NCBI GenBank assembly: GCA_037576215.1
Contig: JBANDB010000004.1
Span: forward strand, 124,001-188,000
Origin: Armillaria gallica
Lineage: Eukaryota > Basidiomycota > Agaricomycetes > Agaricales > Physalacriaceae
Direction: 5' to 3'
DNA length: 64,000 bases
The translations under genes were made by a program, and so were the position numbers. Below the pieces are notes generated by a model. The model ran no database searches. It saw only the letters and a list, made by a program, of their open reading frames with translations, and was not told the origin of the DNA. Positions 55,191-64,000 of this stretch are shown here, one piece after another; position 1 is the stretch's first letter; each line of letters starts with the position of its first letter.

Positions 55191-57440
55191 TAGCATCCCC
55201 GGTCCCATCCATTGAACACGCTGCCTGATATAATGTTAGGAGATTCAAAGAAAGTGCTTATTGGTACCGCATTGACGTTTCTGGAGGGAGGTTCGGAGGT
55301 TTTTCCATGCGGAGTGTCGTCAGAGGGTAAGTCGACAGGAATCAGGGTGTGGCAATACTGTAAAATGGGAATAAGAAGACGATCAGAATAACTGCAAAGA
55401 AAAGAGCTCACCATTGAGTTCAACAATAGCTGACCATCACATTGATTGGACCTGCATACCATATTCCATTATCCTAAGAGGCAGCGTGAGCAACGGGGGA
55501 AGGGATGAGCGAAATCACATACCATTTCATATCTGGTGGGGACGCGTTGTCAACATCCACATGCAATTGAGAGAGGGATTGGAGGAGACGGCGTAAATAC
55601 TGTAAGCAAGCATTGAGAAAGGAAACCAAACAAATGAAGAGAAATTGAGCTCACCATTGAGCTTGGGGACGAGAGCGTGGTGGTCAGAACAGAGATTATC
55701 GATGATCAATCCCCCATCCTTGCATGCTATTAATAGACAGACCCTCTCGTCGACCCCTCCCTCCATCTGCATGCCTGTCCATGCTAATAATAGAATACAT
55801 CCCTACCATCCGCTCCTCCCCAGTCCACCCATCTGTCCTAAGAATAGAGTACATCCCTCCACCTTCCTGTCCCTGCATGCGTCGACTCCCAATGCATCCT
55901 CATCTGTCTCGCTGTGTATTGAATAAAAAATTGCATTTATTTCATGACCTGAATGAATACGTGTTAGCCAAAGTACATGGAAACGGGGAGGAATGCCTTA
56001 CTTAGTACATGTAACCTGCTGTATTTCTAGTCCTGTAGCCGCCGTTAGCACCAAGCTGAGCTATGAGGGAATGTAACATACCTCATCATACTGACTCACA
56101 TCCCGCTGCGCGTCCATCAGAAACCTAGACGCCCACAAGTCAGTAATCAAATCAAAGCAGACGATAGAATGCGCACCATTGACCCCATCCTGCGTGCCTT
56201 CCAATTCTGCACTCTCCGCCGCCTCCCCGAAACCATACTGCACTTTCCTCATCGTTGTCGAGCATACCAAACACGTCCTGCCAGCCGGATGGCAATGTAT
56301 CGTCCTGGCTGTGTCGTTGATTTTGCAAATGAACCTTTGGGATGGCTGACACGAGAGTGGGTGAAGGAGCTCCTGGGAAGTGGATGTCAAGTAAGGAGAT
56401 TGAACGGTATCAAAAGATAGTATGTGCACCATTATCTGTGTAAACACCACCACTAGAACTAATACAGATTGACTCAAAGATAACTGAATTTCATCAGTAA
56501 GACAGCAGTAAGAGAAAAAGCCTTACCTAGGTGATTCTTCACCTCACGAACCAACCCACACCCATCCCACCATCATCAACACCAGAACCGAGGCCAATGG
56601 CTGTAGACTAAAAACATAGAATAAGCAAAGAATCAAGCTCACCGCTGAGCTCAATGACGAGATGCCAATCAACATGGCAGTCAAGAGCAAAAAAATCGTA
56701 ATACCATCAACGGAAACCTGCCCACAAGTCAAACTAGTCCAAAGACTCATAAATCGACCGGGAGGAGGTTGTATCCTTTCAAACAAAGCAGAATGTTGAG
56801 AGGCGAGACCTCTGCATGAGTGTCGTACATTTGATGGCTTCTGACAGGTTTATCCATGCCACCAAGGTCCCCGTGTTTTGAATTTACGAAGATGAGGAGG
56901 TCCTTCAGAATTGGTATTCTGAGGATTGTAGTGGTATTCTTGCTGTTGCATAGGTTTTTGTCGGGTTTGTAGCAAGAATAACAACCTTTGGCAAAGTGAT
57001 CAGTCACTCATAACATAATCAGAGCTTACCATGCTGCCCAAAACTGACGATGTAGAGAACGAGAGGTTGCAAGATGCAAGTACGGTGATCAGCCCGGACA
57101 TTGAAGATTCATCTTGCAAAGGCTTTTGGGCCTTTTGCTGTAGAATTTGAGTTGGCTTTCAGATGCTGTGATATGTCTGGATGTACTATCAAATAAACGA
57201 GACGTCTGAACGACAGGTGTGTGAAATGACTTACCTCAAAACCTTCTGAGATCGATATCTCCTGCTGCTTTTAGAAGGACTGGATGCTGTCCTTTGATAC
57301 TCTCCCTTGAGTCAATGGCATGGGTATTTAGGCAGTGGTATAGAGTGTTGGCGGGGAAAAACACTGTAACTGCGAAGGAAAGAATAAGACAAAAGGTGGA
57401 GGATACGGTACTTAAATATATACTCACCAAGTACCTTTTA
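55190..57440 (-). pseudogene. Unclassified minus-strand gene remnant with repeated exon ends
   Basis: Three minus-strand exon ends look alike: DWHLVIELSG (about 56660), DHHALVPKLNG (about 55655) and SAIVELNG (about 55412), each followed directly by the donor GTGAGCT. Other exon-like blocks are LQSLSQLHVDVDNASPPDMK (about 55560) and FLMDAQRDVSQYDE (about 56090), the latter behind a 52-bp intron GTGCGC..GTCTAG. This suggests tandem duplication of an exon or gene. No family recognised and no continuous product. Confidence 0.35.
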
Positions 57441-58012
57441 ATTGTGGTGTATGCGCATCAGGCAAGCTGACATGCTGCGCGCATCTCGTCGCGTCATTCC
57501 ATGTTGTACCATCTGCAGATGATAGGACCTTTCCTAAAGAGGAGGTATGCCGCTTGCCATGGGGTGTGGATCTCAGAAAAAATGGCTTGCATGATGTGTA
57601 TAGATAAGAGGCTGGAAAACATGCTAAAATCAGAGAAAATAAGCAGAGGAAACAAGATAAAACATATGAGAAGTCAAAGAGGAGGAGGACGGGAGGATAG
57701 ACCATGGAAACGGGAAGAGAAAGCTAAAGAAAGATCAGAGGGTATTATGATGGCAAATGACTGGTGTGTCATTGTGTGACAGTCACATGAAAATGTGTGT
57801 GGTTGCGTGTGGTTCGTCGGGGGTGGCGAGCATGTAGTACAGTGTGGACTTGTGTTGAATTGAAAGGTTTATCACGGTGTTGACATGGTTCTACATGATC
57901 ATGTAATCACTAGGGAAGGATGTCTCTGTGTGGTGCACCCGGGTTTGCATGGGATTTCATCAGTGTACACCTAGTAAAGTCCAGTAATTCCAGTTGTACT
58001 CAAATGCTAGTG
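57441..58012. other. No supported gene
   Basis: Purine-rich plus-strand text near 57600-57750 gives open but low-complexity frames on the plus strand. No domain. Confidence 0.3.
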
Positions 58013-58215
58013 GACTCAGCTGTACAGAGACACTACCATGAGGAAGAAAGCTAATTATGGCCGGTGTCGACGTCATACTGGGTATAAATCTGATAGGCAG
58101 TAAGTCTTACTTACACTGTAGCTAATGAAGTGATTTTACAGGCGTCTATAAGCCCAAATGCACAAGATGCCCAACAAATGCATCCATGTCACGCTAACAC
58201 AGAATTCTATGTGCC
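58013..58215. mobile_element. DNA transposon family A, copy 3, right end only
   Basis: It matches copy 1 at about 20338-20583: GGACTCAGCTGTACAGAGAC, AAGTCTTACTTACACTGTAG, then the terminal GAATTCTATGTGCC. A deletion removes about 35 bp before the end. The left part is absent. Confidence 0.75.
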
Positions 58216-59042
58216 CAGATGAGAGATATACCCAAGGATGCGATAAGCCTGTGATTTTAGATCAGTCGGAGATAGATATTACAGTAGGCACCTTCGAATT
58301 GTTCAAGTCAGAATATAGCTTCTATTCTTCCGATACCTGATGATAATTTACAGCGCCTGATTTCAATGCGCTAGAAGGTCCACTCGTGCTGCTATCAGAA
58401 CAATACACTTACCGAAAGAATACTGATGAATATATCAAAGCAAAAATTCTAATGAGTTTTGTCAGGTGTAATAGGCATGAACAACATTTAAATATCTATG
58501 AAACATCAGTAAGTAAAAGTCTGGAATTAACATGAGAGGCTGGATTGTCTAACCATCATTAATAATGATGGGTAAGCGCTATTTCAGGAGGAATTATGAC
58601 TCGCAAGGAAGCAAGAGACCAGAGCCATTGTTTTTACAGGTCGTTGGAGATAAGAAAAGTAACGGGATTGATAATAGAGCCATACCCATTCTGAAATCAA
58701 AGGAAGGCAGGGTTCTATCAAAAAAAGGATGGCTGAACTTATGGACAACAGATAAACATAAGGGAGGAAGGAAGCAATGATACAAGTCTTGAAGGTGATA
58801 TTCTGATTGTCTGTGAAGCTGGATTAGCAGGGGAAGCTTGCGATCAGAAAATGAGAGCAGTTACATGTGTCATAGCCAGCTGGTTCGAAGTATGGAAAAG
58901 CCGTTGAAATACTAGTGAAATTAATGCATATGGTGTTGGCTGAGCAACGACCAGATCGTATTGGGCCAGCAGCTAGCAATGACTTTTGCGAAATTTGAAA
59001 TTGTATGCTTACCTTGCTAATCCTTGCATTCTTGACTTGTTC
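58216..59042. other. No supported gene
   Basis: AT-rich sequence with short frames only. Confidence 0.3.
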
Positions 59043-59240
59043 CAAGTCCTATGAATATAGGTTCTTCGGTCTTTATACCAACCTGAGACCGGATTTTTGA
59101 TCGTCCAACACGGCATTTGCTGCCGCATTCTACCTGGCCTTACTGTGGGAATTTATTGGCATTGTTCATCATTTTCCTGTGACTATTCTTCCTTTTTGGA
59201 TTTCGCCCTCTTAATGTCTACTCCATTTACTTCACTGTGT
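59043..59240 (+). repeat. Dispersed repeat family R, copy 3
   Basis: AAGTCCTATGAATATAGGTT, ATACCAACCTGAGACCGG and CATCATTTTCCTGTGAC align with the 52.16-kb copy. Homology fades after about 59240. Ends and function are unknown. Confidence 0.6.
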
Positions 59241-61615
59241 TGTTACATCATTTCGTCGGCTGGCCCTCGTTCCCTTCTACTATGTCCTTAGGCTTCTTCC
59301 AGTTCCCTGTCTCCTCTGTTTCTTCCTCTGCTATCCTCAATGTACAATATCTTATGCTTGAAACCCCGTGGTCCTTGTCCTTCACTAGTTGTTTGACTGC
59401 GCATTGATGTTGATTTGGCTCTGATTCCTCTGAACACAGCCTGTTTGCTCTATTTCAACGAATGTGATCAGTTTTGGATTGTAGATGTATGGCACCAACA
59501 GAATGCTATGTGGAAGGGGTTGCATAAATCCCAACTCTTCATTGAGGAGAACTATTGCTCTCATTATCAGCTTTGTTATGTCTTTTGCCCCCTCATGACT
59601 GCCAGTGTGACTTGCACTGCTGCGACATTCCCAATCCTGAATAGTTGTGCTTTTGCTAGAATATATCTGCTTTCCTGACCATTAGAATAATATGCTCCTT
59701 GGTACTTGCTAGTGTGTGCTACACACCGTCTGTTCCCATCCTTGTCAACCTTGCCTCTGAGCCTTGGAGTCTGAGGTTGTGAACTATGTTCTCTTTTGTT
59801 AACACAAGGTCCAATCAGAATTGTGCTCCTCATCTTGGGGGAAGAATTTCAGCCAGGGTGTCTATTGATGTGTCATGATCGCGTGATGGGAACTATGCCT
59901 GTTTTGGGCACATTCTTTTTGATCGAGTGACAAGTTCTTTTCTTTGCTGATTGCCATCATCCATGTTGGTGTCTCGTCATCGACGGTGATGCTGAGTGTG
60001 ATTCCTTTCCCGTTTTATTTCATTTTCTTACTGCTCATTCTCATCCTACCATTAATTTCGGTAATCAGCACACTGGAGCTTGCCAGTCAGGCATTGTCAA
60101 CACACCTTGTCATTGTAAATGTTGATACTTACAAATCCTCTCTAGATCACCTTCAAAATCTTTGAGTTTCACTGATAGGGGGATAAAGGTGTTTATCTTA
60201 TTAATGATAGATTCCTCGTTTTCTCAATTCTGCCAGGCTCGCTCGATCCTCAACAGCTCCCTCATGGCTCTATTCAAACAAGCGGCGTGCCGAATGGTAT
60301 GTGATCTTCTCAGTCCCTCCACTTCCCCCTCACTCCATGTTTCCAGATGCTGCAGCTATTGACACTGAAGATATACCTTTCGGGACTAAAAATCTCATCA
60401 ACATGGCAGACAGTCTGAGCATGTGCATGAGGCCTTGAAGATGGGAAATTGGTTTCGGTAAGCACCTGCAAATACCTGGAGACTTCATGTTGAGCTAACA
60501 CTTTTTGTTGTACTGACACAGACTCTGACTAAGATAGCGAATGGTACGGTGTCTCCTCCGATCCAGATTGCTAGTCCTACCTTTCAGTCTGCGGAGGCTA
60601 GGAAAACCATCCAAGATGACTATCATCGAACTTCATAGGCTCAGCGGACTAACGGAGTTAGGGATTTAAGTTAAGGGCCGTTTGGCTGGGGGGCAATGCT
60701 ATTGGTATGTGTTGTTCTCCTTGGCTCTGGTTTCATTACTGACATGGGCACATTTAGGGTGTTCATGAACGCAATGACACAGATAGACTGACCATAGGGC
60801 CATGTACTAGGTAAACTGTTACTTATTCTCCCTCAATCTTGGGCTAAACGGCGCTCGTACAAACAGTAATATTGAATATAATTGTGAGTACTACTTTACT
60901 CTGGGTATATGCAAGCTGACGGCTGGCTACAGTGATTTCTAACCAAGCAGAAGGTGTGATGAGTAACGGCGTGTGCGGCGAATGAGCGGGCGGATGGATG
61001 GAGTAATATGGGTAGCACCACATGTAATTGGGTCAGAGATGGCAACTGGAGAGAGTAGGATGGGAATGACAGATGGGAGGAGTGAATCAATGGAAGCAGT
61101 TTGCGAGGTTCCATGGAGGTAGACATGTCAATGGATGTATAGGAAGGAAAAACTTGGTGTGCTAATGGCTGACTCTGTTGGGACCGGGTTTGTTATAGTT
61201 GTAAGTGGCTTGGATGCATAACGATGCACCTGTGGGTAAGGAAGGAAGGTTCTCATAATGACTGTTGTGCACTCTCATTTGAGTACGAAATTTCATTCTT
61301 TATTACACCTGCTTGAAAAGATGATGCCAGTTACTCCAGCTACCCAATACTGTGACGGGTTTCGTGGGCCTTTGTCACCTGCAACACCAATACAACCCCA
61401 CGATCCATTGAAAGGAAGGGGAAAATGTGAAGAACATAGGACTCGGATAATGCCACTCGAATGCGATGGCCATCACATGACACATGCTAGTTTCTTAGTG
61501 TTCCTTAAACACTGGGGCTGGTAGATGTGCAGGAGAGCATGCGCCTCTTGATCACTCTTATAGGATACATTATGTTCCTTTTTGCCTCCCACAGCCTACC
61601 ATCTGATCAAACAAA
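59241..61615. other. Unassigned; weak coding-like pieces
   Basis: Frames at 59415-59678 and 59944-60165 (plus) are hydrophobic and could be remnants of a membrane protein. A later block near 60355-60410 reads DTEDIPFGTKNLINMADSL. Nothing is identifiable. Confidence 0.25.
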
Positions 61616-61619
61616 TTTG

Positions 61620-63285
61620 AAGATGACGTTCCTCCAGTAGCAACGTACAGCGATGACGTCGCCAGTGACAATGGGAGGAAGGCCGAAGAAGTTGAAGACG
61701 ATGTTGACATTTTTCAAGCCATCACAACGAGTGGTGGAACGAGTCGAAGCCGTACAGGAGATGGCGAAAGAGGATGAGGAGAAAGGCAAGGTATGAGCGA
61801 CATCGGATGAGCCTTCGATGGATGATATGCTGCATATCGCAGGTGCAGACCATATAGACTTGGGCCATTAATCGAGTAGAATGCAAAGCTGATGTGTGCA
61901 TATCGCGTTCAAGTCCGTCCTTTCCCTCCACGCCGTCTGCCCAAGCATTAACACACACCCCGCCTTTTCTGGTGAAGGCCCTGTCTTTCATTCTCTCGTT
62001 TCTCCCACGCACGTTGGCGGCTGCTCTCGTCTTCCTCTCCCGCGCCTTTCTCTATGCCGCGCAGGCTGTCTTGTACGGCAACCTCGACATGCGGGATGTT
62101 TGGAATCCCGACACTACGGATATTCCTGGTCCCATGGCTGGATCTCTGCTTTCTCACGCACGCCCTCTCATTCCCCACGTACTCGCTCAGATGGATAACC
62201 TCTGCTCACCTTCACAGACCAACGTCGGCCTCCTCCAGTTCCCGTTCCTAGTCGAGACGACGACGACTCGTCCTTTTTCACACTACTTCCCGTCACACAT
62301 ACGTGTACTTGACATCTTTCTGCCTGAGGCAACTCGCTCTCTTCCCATGCCTCCTCTATCACCGCTGCCGCCTACTCCGACGCCTACTCAGAACATGTTC
62401 CCGCAGAAGGCTGACACTCTACTCCCTAATCTTGCTATCCTCCTAGATCCTTCTCTCCTTCTCATCCTCCTCGCGCCCTCTTATCCTCTAATCGGCGCAT
62501 CTATCACCATTTTAAAACCAATATATGCCGGTTTTCGTCCCACAAGTCCCCTCCAGTCGCTGCCACTATCTGTTCATCACCTCCGCGTAGAGACTCCGTA
62601 GTGCCGTCGTCCTATGCCGTAACATTCGGGGAACTGGAAATAGAGGGCGAGGCTGGCAAGGATTGCTCGTGCTCCATCGTTTTTCATTTCGAGTCTCTAT
62701 GAGTCCTCGTCATGAGTAAACTAGGGACGGCACAAGTGAGAACAGCGAAGGAAGAATTGGGTGCCTGAACACGCTCGACATCATCTACTATCTGCCGCTC
62801 CAGCCATTCAATGGTCGTCAGCGAACGAGCCCGCGCAGCTCGTCTAGCCAACGCATGCTCCCCAATGCCTGTCTTCCCAAATGGAGTACAGTGACGTCAT
62901 CCATTTCCCTCGCTACCACCTCCACTGCCCGATCCTCACCGTGTTTCACATTCGGCTCTTTGTGAAGAAGATAAATCGCGATGTTATTCCTCCTTCGTCT
63001 CCAAGGAGAATCATCCCTTTGACGGAGCAAAGGTTCATGAAGGAAGAGCAGTGCTTCGACCTCAAAGAGAGCGACGACGACGACGACGAGTCCCTGTTCT
63101 ATAAACCAGTCTGAAAGGAAAGTAGTTCAATACAAGGTTGTCACGAACATGTAGGGGTTGACGTTCGAGGTACAGGGAAGGTGGTGACGGCACTGGTGTA
63201 GCGATAAGGTACGTGTCTTTTCCGCTGTTCTTGTTATTGAAGGTCCTCATTTTACTTCGTAGATCCTTTACTGTCGCCATCGTTT
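61620..63285 (+). pseudogene. F-box gene copy 'b', broken but CpG-rich
   Basis: It follows the intact F-box gene from its start region (GACGTTCCTCCAGTAGCAAC) through the F-box (FLPRTLAAALVFLSRAFLYA, about 62000), the proline-rich linker (LSPLPPTPTPTQ) and the C-terminus (FVKKINRDVIPPSSPRRIIP, then an acidic EESDDDDDES-like patch near 63070-63100). The longest open piece is 61894-62601. An early stop near 61797, a frameshift near 62590, internal deletions (for example most of the region encoding RRDLTSLTHTLRVPAWPS and the following leucine-rich part) and a stop at 63112 kill it. The final intron (GTACGTG..TTCGTAG) is still recognisable. CpGs are largely kept, in contrast to copy 'a'. Confidence 0.8.
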
Positions 63286-63589
63286 AGATCCGAGTTCATC
63301 TATATATCCTTGTCTGTATTTATCCCTACCTTCGCTCTCCCACTCATGGATTTATATCCAATTGCAATTCTTCGTGCACACAGATTATTCGTCCTGATCC
63401 AGCTACCGAAATAAGTCTCGTTACTCAAGGCAAGAGCCTACACAAAGTTCCACATACGCATAAGAATCGGCATGGGCTAGGGGGAACGTGCGTGATTTCG
63501 CTTCCACACTAGTCTTTCTATGAAGATATTTTTGCCCATATCAGCGCAGCCATCGTTCATGTATCCTTTTGGCATCTGGCTGGAGATTT

Positions 63590-63905
63590 CAAGAAACAGT
63601 TCATGAAGTGTTTCGACCTCAACGACGACGACGATTCTTTGAACCGAGTCCTGGAAGGGAGAGTATTTTAATACAACATTGTCACGAACAAATCGAGGTT
63701 GACGTTCAAGGTGCTGGGAAAATGGTGTAGCGTTAGGTGCGCGTCTTCTTCTCCGTTCTTGCTATTAAAACTCAAAACATTCTTTCGTAGATAGCTCTGC
63801 CATCGTCTTCGGGGTAAATGGATCTACTCTCGATTCATGTATATATCTTGACCTTTATCTATCCTGCGATTTATGGATTTATACCCATTTATGTTCATTA
63901 CTCCT
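63590..63905 (+). pseudogene. Tandem duplicate of the F-box 3' tail
   Basis: The acidic-patch codons (GACCTCAACGACGACGACGA), the following CACGAACAAATCGAGG..GTTCAAGGTGCTGG, the intron-like GTGCGCGTC..TTCGTAG and the 3' flank (GATTTATGGATTTATACCC) are repeated about 550 bp downstream of the same parts of copy 'b'. Only the 3' end is duplicated. It runs close to the window edge. Confidence 0.75.
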
Positions 63906-64000
63906 TTCTTAGCTTCGGACCTCAATGGTAAAGTTACCCTTCAACATCTCAATTGGTTCAAAAGATTTCGTGCGTGTCTGGCCATTGTTCGAGGATTTTT

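Noticed and set aside
57501..57779. 92-codon plus-strand frame
   Set aside because: Low-complexity purine-rich text; charged residues arise from AAA/GAG/AGA runs and there is no gene context.

Overview
The window is nuclear DNA of a filamentous fungus, almost certainly a mushroom-forming basidiomycete (Agaricomycetes). The evidence is introns of about 50-60 bp with GT..AG ends, a DUF6535 membrane protein, a HET-domain protein, a fungal kinase-like family, a Copia retrotransposon and a Helitron typical of that class. Genes are few. Most of the window is decayed genes and nested mobile elements. No bacterial features, rRNA or convincing tRNA were found.

Layout. 0-5 kb: a DUF6535 protein gene (693-4030) followed by a broken kinase-like gene on the minus strand. 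5.6-6.4 kb: a small DNA transposon with a perfect 20-bp terminal inverted repeat and an 8-bp target duplication. 7.5-8.1 kb: a second kinase-like remnant. 8.7-10.6 kb: an intact F-box protein gene. 11.3-17.6 kb: no recognisable gene. 17.6-19.4 kb: an intact HET-domain gene. 19.5-27 kb: a decayed duplicate of the F-box/kinase-like neighbourhood, broken by a 10-bp-TSD transposon, a solo LTR, a 390-bp hAT-type MITE and a further insertion. 26.7-31.5 kb: repeat modules, each filled with its own short motif. 31.6-32.5 kb: a PPR-type pseudogene entered by a 7-kb Copia element (32510-39483, TSD GAACC), which itself carries a nested 1.7-kb insertion. 40.4-45.5 kb: a dead autonomous Helitron (Rep plus PIF1 helicase). 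46.8-48.3 kb: another motif-rich module. 48.6-50 kb: a decayed SUV39/Clr4-type SET-domain methyltransferase gene. 50-61 kb: unclassified multi-exon gene remnants and dispersed repeats. 61.6-63.9 kb: a third F-box gene copy with a duplicated 3' tail.

Two genes look functional (F-box and HET). The DUF6535 gene is probably functional but has an unresolved frame change. Comparing the F-box copies shows that the one at 20.6-23.1 kb lost CpG sites mainly by CG to TG/CA change, while the one at 61.6-63.2 kb was broken by indels and stops but kept its CpGs. This suggests a local, CpG-directed (methylation/deamination or RIP-like) decay domain covering about 20.6-51 kb. The most unusual structures are five modules that each repeat a private short motif: ACTAGT, a 20-bp CGATTTCTAG unit, ACCAGG, GGGTTTGAACC and GCGAACTT.
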